A DNA stretch of 64,000 bases from Qipengyuania flava (GCF_019448255.1 NZ_CP080410.1:1-64000), one strand, 5' to 3'. Counted from the first letter of the stretch, positions 46,131-55,438 are shown. Notes: generated from the sequence alone by a model not told the origin. Numbers and translations are program-made.

Positions 46131-46787
46131 ATGGCTTATGCTGACCAAGAGATGAGCGGCAATCGCATCGTTGCGATCATCATTGTTGCCCTCATCCATG
46201 TCGCTCTCGGTTACGCTCTCGTTACCGGCCTCGCATACAATGCGGTGCAGCAGGTGGTTGAGCGCGTGACGACGATCGATATCGAAGAACCGCCGCCGCC
46301 GGAGGAAGAACCGCCGCCGCCGCCGCCCGAGCCGGACAATGTCCCGCCGCCGCCGGTTGCGCCGCCGCCGCCGATCAACATCGCGCCGGCTCCGCCTCCG
46401 ATCCGGACACAGACGACGATCCCGCCGCCGGCACCGCCGCAGCTGGTGATCCCGCCGCCCGCGCCCCCCGCGCCGCCCCCGCCGCCGTCGAAGGCCCAGA
46501 ACGCGTCTCCGCGTGGCCAGAACGGCTGGGCACGCCGCATCCAGAGCAACTACCCCCGCCGCGCTGAGCGCGAGGGTATCGAGGGTGCAGTTGGCGTGAC
46601 CGTCACGGTCGGTGCCAATGGCCGCGTGGCCGCCTGCAGCGTGACCCGTTCGAGCGGGTCGAGCGACCTCGACTCGGCCGCATGCGATGGCATGACCCGC
46701 TACGCGCGGTTCAACCCGGCGCTCGATGCCGCAGGCAATGCGATCCAGGATTCCTGGTCGACCACCATCGTCTACCAGCTGAACTAA
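46131..46787 (+). CDS. tonB: TonB energy transducer
   Basis: A 218-residue protein. Residues about 12-32 are the inner-membrane anchor (IVAIIIVALIHVALGYALVTG), with the Ser/His-type anchor residue represented by His. Residues about 50-125 are a Pro-rich periplasmic spacer. The C-terminal TonB domain holds YPRRAEREGIEGAVGVTVTVGANGRV and ends with WSTTIVYQLN. It transmits proton-motive force to outer membrane receptors. It is followed by exbB-exbD-exbD, and a GCCTGC/GCAGGC hairpin in the 57-nt gap may adjust relative expression. Confidence 0.93.
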   Translation: MAYADQEMSGNRIVAIIIVALIHVALGYALVTGLAYNAVQQVVERVTTIDIEEPPPPEEEPPPPPPEPDNVPPPPVAPPPPINIAPAPPPIRTQTTIPPPAPPQLVIPPPAPPAPPPPPSKAQNASPRGQNGWARRIQSNYPRRAEREGIEGAVGVTVTVGANGRVAACSVTRSSGSSDLDSAACDGMTRYARFNPALDAAGNAIQDSWSTTIVYQLN

Positions 46788-46844
46788 ACTTCCCGGGCCT
46801 GCTGCGGCAGGCGGACAACGGAATACTCAAAAGGACCACTCGTT

Positions 46845-47612
46845 ATGACCTTCGAACTTCTTGCAGCTGCCGCTGACGCAGCCCCGCAGAACTCCTTCGG
46901 CTTCATGGAAGCCATGGAACAGGGCGGCTTCGTCGCCTGGTTCATCCTCGGCGTGATGGTGATCATGTCGGTCGGCTCGTTCTACATCCTGTTCACCAAG
47001 CTCTTCGAACAGCGCAAGGTGCTGGCCCAGTACAAGGCCGTTCGCACCCAGTTCTGGAAGGCCGGTTCGCTCAAGGACGGCGCCACCAAGCTCGAAAAGA
47101 ACAGCGCATGGCGCCAGCTCGTCGACGACGCGATCCTCGCTGAAGACCAGCACTCGAAGATGACCGACAAGCTGGAAGCGCACGACTGGATGCACGGTTC
47201 GCTGCAGCGCTCGGAAGACACGATCAACTCGAAGCTCGCAGGCGGCCTGCCGTTCCTCGCAACGGTCGGTGCAACCGCACCGTTCGTCGGCCTGCTCGGC
47301 ACCGTGATCGGTATCTACCGCGCCCTGATCAACATCGGCATCGCCGGCTCGGCTTCGATCGACAAGGTCGCAGGCCCGGTTGGTGAAGCACTGATCATGA
47401 CCGCCATCGGTCTGCTCGTGGCCGTTCCGGCCGTGTTCGCCTACAACTGGCTGCAGAGCCGCAACAAGCGCATCGCTGAACTGATGCACGCGTTCTCGAC
47501 CGACCTGCTGGCGAACATCAACTCGAACGGCACCGTCAAGCCGACCTACCTGACGGCCGCTGCTGCCAAGCCTGCTGCAAAGCCGGCCGCTGCACCCGCA
47601 GCCAAGAAGTAA
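46845..47612 (+). CDS. exbB: ExbB/TolQ/MotA proton channel protein
   Basis: A 255-residue inner-membrane protein with three transmembrane segments, GGFVAWFILGVMVIMSVGSFYIL being the first. The family signature GGLPFLATVGATAPFVGLLGTVIGIYRALI is present. It ends with an Ala/Lys/Pro-rich tail (AAKPAAKPAAAPAAKK). With ExbD it uses the proton gradient to energise TonB. The codon choice is very biased, as for highly expressed genes. Confidence 0.95.
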   Translation: MTFELLAAAADAAPQNSFGFMEAMEQGGFVAWFILGVMVIMSVGSFYILFTKLFEQRKVLAQYKAVRTQFWKAGSLKDGATKLEKNSAWRQLVDDAILAEDQHSKMTDKLEAHDWMHGSLQRSEDTINSKLAGGLPFLATVGATAPFVGLLGTVIGIYRALINIGIAGSASIDKVAGPVGEALIMTAIGLLVAVPAVFAYNWLQSRNKRIAELMHAFSTDLLANINSNGTVKPTYLTAAAAKPAAKPAAAPAAKK

Positions 47613-47695
47613 TCGATACGGTATCGGGGGCGGCCCAGCGCCGTCCCCGCCACCCCGCATCGAGCCCAAGAATTTCGAACGTTAGGAACTGAACC

Positions 47696-48226
47696 ATGGC
47701 GATTTCGACAGGAGGTGGCGGCGAGACGCCCATGTCGGACATCAACACCACTCCCCTCGTGGACGTGATGCTGGTGCTTCTGATCATCTTCCTTATCGCG
47801 GTTCCGGTCGCGATCCAGACTATCGAGAAGCTCGAGGTCCCCGTCTTCGAATCGGTTGAATCGAAGGACAAGGTCGAAAACCTCCTGCTGACCGTCAGCA
47901 CCACGGACGACAACGGCGTCAGCGCCGGTGAGCCCGGCTTTGCCGGCGCCTCGCGCAACGGCGAATGCCGCGTCTACTTCAACAACATCGCGCCGGTGAC
48001 TTCCGAAGAACTGTACGACCAGGCCTTCGAACGCCTCGACGCGATCGTGCAACGTGCCGGTGGCCCCGAAGCCATCATGGACGATCCGGAAAAGATCCCG
48101 CAGGTCCACATTCGCGGTGACGTGAACGCACCGTGGTCGTGTGTCGCAGGCGCGATCTACAACGTCCAGGCGGCCGGCTATCCGACCGTCGGCTTCATCT
48201 CGAACCCCGTCGACCCCAACGGTTGA
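47696..48226 (+). CDS. exbD: ExbD/TolR biopolymer transport protein, long form
   Basis: A 176-residue protein with one transmembrane segment after the signature [22 protein letters not shown], which includes the proton-linked Asp. The periplasmic domain is longer than usual, with a Cys-containing insert ([10 protein letters not shown] and APWSCVAG), so an internal disulphide is possible. It is 83 nt after exbB and 40 nt before a second exbD. Confidence 0.93.
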   Translation: MAISTGGGGETPMSDINTTPLVDVMLVLLIIFLIAVPVAIQTIEKLEVPVFESVESKDKVENLLLTVSTTDDNGVSAGEPGFAGASRNGECRVYFNNIAPVTSEELYDQAFERLDAIVQRAGGPEAIMDDPEKIPQVHIRGDVNAPWSCVAGAIYNVQAAGYPTVGFISNPVDPNG

Positions 48227-48266
48227 TCGGGCGGTTCGCGCAAAGAAGATTAGGGAGTAACCCACT

Positions 48267-48704
48267 ATGGCAATGTCAGGCGGCAAGGATGATGGCGCGC
48301 CGATGATGGAAATGAACATGACGCCGCTTATCGACGTCCTGCTCGTTCTCCTCATCATGTTCATCATCACCATCCCGGTCGCGACGCACTCGGTCGATAT
48401 CGACCTGCCGCAGCCGAACCCGACTCCGCCCGACGTCTTCGTCGAGCCGGAAAAGAACAAGCTCGTCCTCACGGTCGACAATCAGATCCTCTGGAATGGC
48501 AACGCCATCGATATGGGCCAGCTGCGCACGCTGCTGACTGAATCGACCCAGATGGCAGTCGAGCCCGAGCTGCAGTTCGAGCCCGAAGCGCAGGCCAGCT
48601 ACGATCTCTCGGCCAAGGTGCTGCAGCTGATCAAGGCAAGCGGCGTGACGAAGTTCGGCTTCGTCGGCAACGAGCGCTACCGCACCTTCGGCAAGGCCGG
48701 CTAA
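48267..48704 (+). CDS. exbD: ExbD/TolR biopolymer transport protein, second copy
   Basis: A 145-residue paralogue with MNMTPLIDVLLVLLIMFII and a standard-length periplasmic domain (PPDVFVEPEKNKLVL, SGVTKFGFVGNERYR). In the tonB-exbB-exbD1-exbD2 arrangement the second copy may tune or diversify the complex. A rho-independent terminator follows. Confidence 0.93.
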   Translation: MAMSGGKDDGAPMMEMNMTPLIDVLLVLLIMFIITIPVATHSVDIDLPQPNPTPPDVFVEPEKNKLVLTVDNQILWNGNAIDMGQLRTLLTESTQMAVEPELQFEPEAQASYDLSAKVLQLIKASGVTKFGFVGNERYRTFGKAG

Positions 48705-48736
48705 GCCCGACCTCACCGAAACGGAACACCCGGAAA

Positions 48737-48764
48737 GGGGCGGAGCGATCCGCCCCTTTTCTTT
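48737..48764 (+). terminator. rho-independent terminator of the tonB-exbBDD operon
   Basis: GGGGCGGA and TCCGCCCC form an 8-bp stem around a GCGA tetraloop; TTTTCTTTT follows. It separates the operon from the third exbD copy. Confidence 0.92.
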
Positions 48765-48851
48765 TGCCCGGAATCCTCAGGCAAACTCCGTGATTTGCCA
48801 AACCTCCTCCAATGTGATGTAATCTTATCTCATTGCTTTGGGAGAGAAGCT

Positions 48852-49280
48852 ATGCCCTACGGTTATCGCACCCGCGCCCCGCTTGCGCAGCCGATGTCCG
48901 ACATGAACATCACGCCCCTCATCGATGTGCTGCTGGTGCTGCTGATCATGTTCATCATGGTCATTCCGATCGCGACCCATACCCTGCTGATCCCCGTCCC
49001 CAACGGGGCGGGCCGGTTCGAAGTCCAGGCGGTCAACACGGTTCATATCGACCAGGCCGACCGGCTCTACTGGAACGGCAGGGAGCTGGACCGGCAGGCG
49101 CTGCTCAACCAGCTGGCAACCACGGCAAGCACCGCGCCCGAGGCGCTCCTGCGCTTCGAACCCGATGCGCGCGCCAGCTACGATGCCTCGGCCAAGACGA
49201 TCGCGCTCATCAAGGATTCGGGTATCGAGCGCTTCGCCTTCGTCGGCAATGAGAAATACCGAGCTTTCCCGGCGGACTAG
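48852..49280 (+). CDS. ExbD/TolR family protein, third copy
   Basis: A 142-residue paralogue from ATG 48852, behind GGGAGAGAAG. The transmembrane signature SDMNITPLIDVLLVLLIMFIM with its Asp is intact, and the end SGIERFAFVGNEKYRAF is close to the second copy, suggesting duplication. It lies after the terminator and so has its own promoter in the roughly 90-nt gap. The stop overlaps the stop of the convergent helicase gene (CTAG). Confidence 0.9.
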   Translation: MPYGYRTRAPLAQPMSDMNITPLIDVLLVLLIMFIMVIPIATHTLLIPVPNGAGRFEVQAVNTVHIDQADRLYWNGRELDRQALLNQLATTASTAPEALLRFEPDARASYDASAKTIALIKDSGIERFAFVGNEKYRAFPAD

Positions 49281-51745
49281 TCGCCTTCCATAACAGGTGG
49301 CTCGGCCCGCATGGCGGCGCCTGCGAGGGTCTCGGCTTCGAGCAGCAGTTCGTCATCGACCGAACCTTGCGGGGTCGCCTCGCGCCCGATCATGACCATG
49401 ACGGGCACCGCGAGCGGGCTGACACGGTCGAGCTCGACATGCACCAGTTGCTCGGCTGATCGGTCGAGCAAATCGCCGAGCCGCCCGACATCGGTCAGCC
49501 GCGTGCGCGCATCAGCCCAAGCCGCTTCGAGGAGTACGTGGTCGGGCTCGTACTTGCGCAGAACGTCGTAGATGAGGTCGGTCGAGAAGGTGACCTGCTT
49601 GCCGGTCTTGCGCTTGCCGGGATGCTGGCGCTCCACCAGCCCGCCAATCACAGCCACCTCGCGAAACGCGCGGCGGAGAAGGTGCGAGTTCTGCACCCAT
49701 TCGATGAATTCATCCTGCAGGATATCGGGCGAGAGGAGGGGCGCAGGGTCATCCACCGGTTTGAGGCCCCAGACGGCCAGCGAATAGTCGTTGGCGACGA
49801 ACCCGCCCGGCATCAGGCCCCGATCCTCCATCCGGCGCGTGATCAGCATCCCCAAGCTCTGGTTCGCGTTCCAGCCTTCGAAGGTGTAGTAGACGCTGTA
49901 GTGTCGCTTGGCGTGAGGGAAGCTTTCCACCAGCAGTTGGCCCGGCCCCGGCATCTGGCTGCGCCAGTCCTGCACTTCCAGCCACTCGCGCACATCGTCC
50001 GGAAAGCGCGCCCATCCTGCCCGGTCGACCAGCATCGCGCGTACCCTGTCGGCGAGATGGGTCGTGAGCGGCATGCGCGCCCCGCCATAACTGGGGATCA
50101 TGGCGTTGGACTTGGCCGCCTTCACCAGCACCTCCATGTCCTGCACCTTGACCACTTCGAGGCTCATGCCGGCAAAGGCGAAGGTGTCGCCCGCGCTCAA
50201 TGAAGCGGCGAAACGCTCCTCGACCTTGCCCAGCGATCGCCCACCGCGTCCGCGCCCGGAATTGATTCGGACCTCCAGCATTTCGGAATCGATGATGATC
50301 CCTGCGTTCATGCGGTGGCGCTGCGCCTGCTCGGGGTGGCTCAGCCGCCAGACGCCGTCCCCGTCGCGCACGATGCGTTTGAACTTGTCGTACGCCTTGA
50401 GCGCGTAGCCTCCGGTCTCCACGAATGAGAGCACGCGCTGCCATGCGTCCTTGTCGACCCAGGAATAGGACAGGCTGCTGCGGATTTCCGCCAACAACGC
50501 TTCTTCCTGGAACGGCGCCGCGCAGGCGCAGGCCATGACATGCTGGGCGAGGACATCGAGCCCGCCGGGGCGGAACTCCTCCCCATCGCGCTGCCCTTCA
50601 TCGACCGCGTCCTTGGCCGCCGTCGCCTCCAGGAACTCGAACCGGTTTCCGGGCACCAGCAGGGCGCGGCTCGGCTGGTCGAGGCGGTGGTTGGCGCGTC
50701 CCACACGCTGCAACAGTCGCGAAGAGCCCTTCGGCGCGCCCATCTGCACCACGAGATCGATATCGCCCCAGTCGACGCCCAGATCGAGGCTGGCGGTCGC
50801 CACCAGCGCCCTCAGCTCGCCGCGAGCCATGGCCCCCTCGACCTTGCGCCGCGCCTCGCGGCTCAGCGATCCGTGATGGATCCCGATCGGCAGCTTGTCC
50901 TCGTTCACGTCCCACAGGTTCTGGAAGATGAATTCGGCCAGGAACCGGGTGTTGGTGAAGATCAGGGTGGTGCGGTTGTCGCGGATCTGCTCGTAAAGCT
51001 GCGGCACCGCCCAGGTTGCCGCATGCCCGCCCCAGGGCACACGCTCTTCATCGGGCAGAAGGATCTCAACTTCGGCGGGCGCGCCCTCTTCACCCTCTAC
51101 CAGCGCAACGCTGTCAATCTCGCCCCATGGCGCAAGCCATTCGCGAAAGCCCTCGGGATTCGCCAAGGTCGCGGACAAGGCCGCGCGCTGCATCTCCGGA
51201 GCGATCGCCTGAAGCCGGGTGAGGGCCAGCGCAAGCAGGTCGCCGCGCTTGCCGGTCGCAAAGGCATGGACCTCGTCGATGACGATCCGCTTGAGGCCGC
51301 GAAACAGCTCGAAGCTGTCGGGATAGGAGAGCAGCAGCGACAGGCTCTCCGGCGTCGTCAGCAGCACATGCGGTGGCCGCGTGCGCTGGCGCTTCTTGCG
51401 GTCGGACGGCGTATCGCCGCTGCGCGTCTCCACCCGGATGGGCAAGCCCATCTCCTCGATCGGGGTCAGGAGGTTGCGCTGCACATCGTGCGCCAGCGCC
51501 TTCAATGGCGAGACATAGAGCGTGTGCAATCCATCCGCCGGCTCCCCATCGCCGAGGCGCGTGGGGGTGAAGTCAGCCAGGGTGGGCAGGAACCCTGCGA
51601 GCGTCTTGCCCGCACCTGTATCGGCAACAAGCAGCGCGTGCTGGCCCGCATCGCTGGCGGCAAGCATCTCGGCCTGGTGGCGCCGCACGCGCCAGCCACG
51701 ACCGGTGAACCAGTCGTCGATCTCGGGAGGAACGGATGCGCTCAC
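49277..51745 (-). CDS. DEXH-box ATP-dependent helicase, ligase-associated (Lhr-like) type
   Basis: An 822-residue protein from GTG 51745. Walker A is DTGAGKTLAGFLPTLAD, motif II is DEVHAFATG, and motif III is SATLANPEGFREWL, followed by the helicase C half (GIHHGSLSREARRKVEG, QRVGRANHRLDQPS). Length and sequence order fit the helicase of the ligase-associated DNA damage response set. The usual partners (ATP-dependent ligase, metallo-beta-lactamase exonuclease, phosphoesterase) are not in this window. The longer frame to 52018 runs into the phosphomannomutase gene and was rejected. Confidence 0.9.
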   Translation of the reverse strand: MSASVPPEIDDWFTGRGWRVRRHQAEMLAASDAGQHALLVADTGAGKTLAGFLPTLADFTPTRLGDGEPADGLHTLYVSPLKALAHDVQRNLLTPIEEMGLPIRVETRSGDTPSDRKKRQRTRPPHVLLTTPESLSLLLSYPDSFELFRGLKRIVIDEVHAFATGKRGDLLALALTRLQAIAPEMQRAALSATLANPEGFREWLAPWGEIDSVALVEGEEGAPAEVEILLPDEERVPWGGHAATWAVPQLYEQIRDNRTTLIFTNTRFLAEFIFQNLWDVNEDKLPIGIHHGSLSREARRKVEGAMARGELRALVATASLDLGVDWGDIDLVVQMGAPKGSSRLLQRVGRANHRLDQPSRALLVPGNRFEFLEATAAKDAVDEGQRDGEEFRPGGLDVLAQHVMACACAAPFQEEALLAEIRSSLSYSWVDKDAWQRVLSFVETGGYALKAYDKFKRIVRDGDGVWRLSHPEQAQRHRMNAGIIIDSEMLEVRINSGRGRGGRSLGKVEERFAASLSAGDTFAFAGMSLEVVKVQDMEVLVKAAKSNAMIPSYGGARMPLTTHLADRVRAMLVDRAGWARFPDDVREWLEVQDWRSQMPGPGQLLVESFPHAKRHYSVYYTFEGWNANQSLGMLITRRMEDRGLMPGGFVANDYSLAVWGLKPVDDPAPLLSPDILQDEFIEWVQNSHLLRRAFREVAVIGGLVERQHPGKRKTGKQVTFSTDLIYDVLRKYEPDHVLLEAAWADARTRLTDVGRLGDLLDRSAEQLVHVELDRVSPLAVPVMVMIGREATPQGSVDDELLLEAETLAGAAMRAEPPVMEGD

Positions 51746-51863
51746 ACGAAGAAAGCGCTGGGCACCGCGAGGCGTTCCTGCCCCTTGGTCATGACCACGG
51801 TGACGGCCGCCGGGGGAAGGCGCAGGAACCAGCCCGCACCCCTCGTCCCCGGCGCTGCCGGTG

Positions 51864-53267
51864 TCAGTGCCCGACGCTTTCGCCGCGCTCGAGGCCGGAG
51901 GCCGCGAGCTGCTCGTCGATCTGGGCGACAAGGCGGTCGAGGCCTTCCTGACTGTCGCTTTCGGCGCGGGCCACGAGGACATCCTGCGTGTTCGAGGCGC
52001 GCAGCAGCCACCAGCCATCCGCCGTGTTCACGCGCACCCCATCGGTGCCATTCACATCGGCGTCGGTTCCGCTGAGGCGCTCCTTCACCTCTTCGATCGC
52101 AGCGAACTTGCGGCTCTCGTCGACCTGGAAGCGCATTTCGGGCGTGTTGACCATGGCCGGCATGGCGCTGCGCAGGTCGGTGACCGACTTGCCGAGGCGC
52201 GCGGTCGCCGCGATCAGGCGGATGCCGGCGTACAGCGCGTCGTCGAAGCCATAGTATTCGTCGGCGAAGAAGACATGGCCGCTCATCTCGCCGGCGAGCG
52301 GCGAACCCGTTTCCTTCATTTTGGACTTAATCAGCGAGTGGCCGGTCTTCCACATCAGCGGCTTCCCGCCATGGGCCGACACGTGGTCGAACAGCGCGCG
52401 GCTGGCCTTCACATCGGCGATAATCGTGGCGCCCTCAGCGCGGCTCAGCAGGTCTTCGGCGTAGACCATCAGCAGCTGGTCGCCCCAGATGACCCGGCCT
52501 TCGCCGTCGATCGCACCGATGCGGTCGCCATCGCCGTCGAAGGCCACACCGAAGTCGAGCGACTTCTCCGCGACGAGCGCTCGCAAATCCTCGAGATTCG
52601 CCTCGACCGTAGGATCGGGATGATGATTGGGAAAATTGCCGTCGACTTCAGTGAACAGCAGGTGGTGCTCGCCCGGCAGGCGCGCTGCGAGCTTCTCGAG
52701 CGCGGGGCCGGCGGCGCCGTTGCCAGCATCCCAGCCGACCTTGAGGCCTTCGAGCGCACCGGTGTCGATGCCGTCAAGCGCGGTCAGCATACGATCGATA
52801 TAGGCATCGAGGACCTCGCGGTCCTCGACTTCGCCCGCTCCGTCGGTCCACTCGCCCGCAACGCTGCGACGGCCAAGCTCCTGGATGTCGGCTCCGAAGA
52901 ACGGACGGCCCTGAAACACCATCTTGAAGCCGTTGTAATTGGCGGGGTTGTGGCTGCCGGTTATCTGGATGCCGCCGTCCACGTCTTCGGCTGAGGCTTC
53001 CGCGTAATAGAGCATCGGCGTCGCACCCATGCCGATGCGAACGACGTTCATGCCGGCCGCAGTGAGGCCTTCGATCAGGGCGTGTTCGAGCATGGGCGAG
53101 CTGACGCGGCCATCGTAGCCAACGGCAACCGTCTTGCCGCCCGCTTCCGACAGCATCGAACCGAAGGTCCGCCCGATTGCGCGGGCATCCTCGGCACCAA
53201 GCGTTTCGCCGATGATACCGCGAATATCGTATTCGCGCAGGACAGTGGAATGGAATTCGTGGCTCAT
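51864..53267 (-). CDS. phosphomannomutase / phosphoglucomutase
   Basis: A 467-residue alpha-D-phosphohexomutase. The phosphoserine loop is QITGSHNPANYNG (Ser105), the metal loop is AFDGDGDRIGAI and the sugar-binding loop includes GEMSGHVFF. It interconverts 6- and 1-phospho sugars for envelope polysaccharides. The stop of the upstream J-domain gene overlaps its start by 4 nt. It is the third gene of a mipZ, J-domain, mutase unit. Confidence 0.94.
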   Translation of the reverse strand: MSHEFHSTVLREYDIRGIIGETLGAEDARAIGRTFGSMLSEAGGKTVAVGYDGRVSSPMLEHALIEGLTAAGMNVVRIGMGATPMLYYAEASAEDVDGGIQITGSHNPANYNGFKMVFQGRPFFGADIQELGRRSVAGEWTDGAGEVEDREVLDAYIDRMLTALDGIDTGALEGLKVGWDAGNGAAGPALEKLAARLPGEHHLLFTEVDGNFPNHHPDPTVEANLEDLRALVAEKSLDFGVAFDGDGDRIGAIDGEGRVIWGDQLLMVYAEDLLSRAEGATIIADVKASRALFDHVSAHGGKPLMWKTGHSLIKSKMKETGSPLAGEMSGHVFFADEYYGFDDALYAGIRLIAATARLGKSVTDLRSAMPAMVNTPEMRFQVDESRKFAAIEEVKERLSGTDADVNGTDGVRVNTADGWWLLRASNTQDVLVARAESDSQEGLDRLVAQIDEQLAASGLERGESVGH

Positions 53268-53566
53268 TCGGAACGCTCCGTTCGGGTGCGGGAAATATGG
53301 TCGAGCAGGAGATCGCGCGCGGCGTTGGCCTCCTGCAGCGCGTCTGCGCTACCGCCTTTATCGGGGTGGTTTATTGTAACTATGCGACGATGCGCGGCGC
53401 GAATGTCCTCCGCGCTCGCCCCACGCTTGACCGCAAGGATTGCACGGGCCCGATCGAGCGACCGTTCGGCCGGGGTCGGACCTTTCATATACTCCCAGGG
53501 CCACTTGCCGAAGATCCAGCGGCACGCGACTGCAAGAAGGATGGCAAGCGCGAGCAGGCGGATCAT
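53264..53566 (-). CDS. small membrane-anchored J-domain protein
   Basis: A 100-residue protein from ATG 53566. An N-terminal hydrophobic anchor (residues about 2-16) is followed by a J domain with the HPD triad at residues 67-69 (TINHPDKGGSADALQ). J domains stimulate DnaK ATPase; this one would act at the membrane. It overlaps mipZ upstream and the mutase downstream by ATGA, so the three are translated as a chain. Confidence 0.87.
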   Translation of the reverse strand: MIRLLALAILLAVACRWIFGKWPWEYMKGPTPAERSLDRARAILAVKRGASAEDIRAAHRRIVTINHPDKGGSADALQEANAARDLLLDHISRTRTERSE

Positions 53567-54372
53567 TGCGCCGCCTCCTGCGCAGGCTCGGACGCCCCGC
53601 CAGGCAGCCGCAGGCTCGCCACAAGGCCGCGCAATTCCTGGCGCGCCACGAGGTGGCTGGTGCCAAGATCGCCCAGGTGCCCCTTGTCGAGCAGGGTGAG
53701 GCCAGAGGGGAAGAGCTCGCGATAGATCACGCGTTCGGACAGTCCCTTCGCCACGCGAAAGCCGACCCGCTTCGACATTTCCGTCAGCGCCTGCTCGATA
53801 CGCGCCATGTTGCGCGCTTCGGTGTAGCCGGTGCGGTTGCGCACCACGACCCAATCCATCTGCGCGCGCTTCTCGTTGATCGAGGCGCGGCTTCGCTTTA
53901 GGCGCGCTTCCCAGATCAGCTCGGCGTAGAAAGAGAGCTTCTTCACCTTGAAGCTCTCGCCTTCGACCTGGCCGATGAGGTCGAAGTCGACGAAGCTGTC
54001 GTTCATTGGCGTGACCAGCGTGTCGGCCGTGGTGGCGGAATGGCGCGCAAGCGGGTCGTCGCGCCCGGGCGTGTCGATCACGACGAAATCGGCGCCTGCG
54101 GCCTTCTCGGCCACCAGGGCCTCCATCTCGTCAGGACTGAGACCCTCGACCACGTGGCACTGCGCCGTGGGCAGGTCGACACCCCTGCGACGCATCGTTT
54201 CCGCCCGGTTCTCGAAATAGCGGCACATGGTGCGCTGGCGGTGATCGAGGTCGAAGGCGACGACCTTTGCGCCGCGAAACGCCAGCGCGACCGCTACGTG
54301 CACAGCGGTGGTCGACTTGCCGGTGCCGCCTTTCTCATTGGCGAAAACAATACGGTGGGGGTGCGAGACCAT
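53563..54372 (-). CDS. mipZ: cell division positioning ATPase
   Basis: A 269-residue ParA-type ATPase. The deviant Walker A is NEKGGTGKST near residues 12-21, Walker B is FVVIDTPGRDD, and the text AFRGAKVVAFDLDHRQRT and NDSFVDFDLIG is typical of MipZ. In Caulobacter MipZ binds ParB near origins and blocks FtsZ assembly near the poles. ATG 54372 is the family start. The gene is divergent from a CsgG-like gene across 225 nt. Confidence 0.94.
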   Translation of the reverse strand: MVSHPHRIVFANEKGGTGKSTTAVHVAVALAFRGAKVVAFDLDHRQRTMCRYFENRAETMRRRGVDLPTAQCHVVEGLSPDEMEALVAEKAAGADFVVIDTPGRDDPLARHSATTADTLVTPMNDSFVDFDLIGQVEGESFKVKKLSFYAELIWEARLKRSRASINEKRAQMDWVVVRNRTGYTEARNMARIEQALTEMSKRVGFRVAKGLSERVIYRELFPSGLTLLDKGHLGDLGTSHLVARQELRGLVASLRLPGGASEPAQEAAQ

Positions 54373-54597
54373 CAGGAATGAGCTGCCGAAATCATTGTTT
54401 CCGGTCCCTATCCAACCCTTGGCCCGGCGGCAACGAATGGCCGGCGCGGCGCAGTGCATTTTTCCAAGAATGGCGGATGCATACTAGCCTGAAGCAAGTG
54501 AATTGGTATTCTGCCTTCCGTCTGGGTCGCATGCGACGCGCGAGAACCGGGGAAAAATCCGGCCGCTGCGTATGGTTCTTTGAGGGGGATCCCAGAT

Positions 54598-55371
54598 ATG
54601 AAGAAGGCACTATTCACGGCGCTGGCCGTGCTTTCCATGACCGGAATGGCAGCAGAGCCCATTGTGGCACAGGGGCGTTCGTCCGGTCGCAAAGCGCAAG
54701 ACCGGGCCACGATGGAAATTCCGCGCTGCACGCAGAATCTCGGCACCATCGCGGTGGTCGAACCCGACGACAAGTGGTGGCGCGAGCTCAATCTCGGCAG
54801 TCCGGAACAGATCATCCGTGTCTTCGTCCAGCGGTCAGGCTGCTTCACCATGGTCAACCGTGGCCGCGCCATGCGCAGCCGGGCGATGGAGCGCGCGCTG
54901 CAGGAGCAGGGCGAGATGCAGGACGGCCAGAACGTCGGCCTCGGCCAGGTGCGGGCGGCCGATTACTTCCTCCAGCCCGATATCGTAAGCGCAAACAGCA
55001 ATTCGGGCGGCGGCGGCGGTATCCTCGGCGGCGTGGTCGGCGGCCTCTTCGGTCGGACGGCAGGCGCCCTTGCCGGCGGGATCCGCGTGAAAAAGGGCGA
55101 AGCCAATGTCGTGCTCTCGCTCGTCAACGCGCGCACCACGGTCGAGGAAGCGCTGGTCGAAGGCTACTTCCGCAAGAAGGACCTCGGCTGGGCAGCCGGT
55201 GGCGGCCTGTTCGGCGGCGGCGGCGGTGCTGCCGGCGGTTTCGGTAGCTACGAGAACACGGCGATCGGCCAGATCATCGTGCTCGCCTACCTCAACGCCT
55301 ACACCGACATGGTCACCCAGCTCGGCGGCTTGCCGCTCGACGCGGCGGCGGCAGCGCCCGAAGCGCGCTAG
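54598..55371 (+). CDS. CsgG/HfaB family-like secreted protein
   Basis: A 257-residue protein from ATG 54598 with a signal peptide ending EPIVAQ and a GAGGGGG ribosome site. It contains GTIAVVEPDDKWWREL, then RVFVQRSGCFTMVNRGRA, AADYFLQPDIVS and VLSLVNARTTVEEAL, the alternating pattern of CsgG-type pore proteins. There are two glycine-rich hydrophobic stretches (GILGGVVGGLFGRTAG and GGGLFGGGGGAAGGFG) not seen in classical CsgG. No lipobox is evident. Possible outer-membrane secretion or envelope-maintenance role; a terminator follows. Confidence 0.75.
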   Translation: MKKALFTALAVLSMTGMAAEPIVAQGRSSGRKAQDRATMEIPRCTQNLGTIAVVEPDDKWWRELNLGSPEQIIRVFVQRSGCFTMVNRGRAMRSRAMERALQEQGEMQDGQNVGLGQVRAADYFLQPDIVSANSNSGGGGGILGGVVGGLFGRTAGALAGGIRVKKGEANVVLSLVNARTTVEEALVEGYFRKKDLGWAAGGGLFGGGGGAAGGFGSYENTAIGQIIVLAYLNAYTDMVTQLGGLPLDAAAAAPEAR

Positions 55372-55399
55372 GACGCCAGCACCTTGCAACAAAGGGGGC

Positions 55400-55428
55400 G
55401 GGGCGGCACAGGTCGTCCCGCCCCTTTT
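55400..55428 (+). terminator. rho-independent terminator after the CsgG-like gene
   Basis: GGGGCGG pairs with CCGCCCC around an 11-nt loop and is followed by TTTT. It lies only 11 nt before the panC GTG, so the panC promoter must overlap this region, or panC depends on read-through. Confidence 0.8.
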
Positions 55429-55438
55429 CGTAGTCGGA

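Noticed and set aside
51746..52018. Longer N-terminus of the DEXH helicase
   Set aside because: The upstream extension would overlap the phosphomannomutase gene and lacks family similarity; GTG 51745 gives the expected length of about 820 residues.
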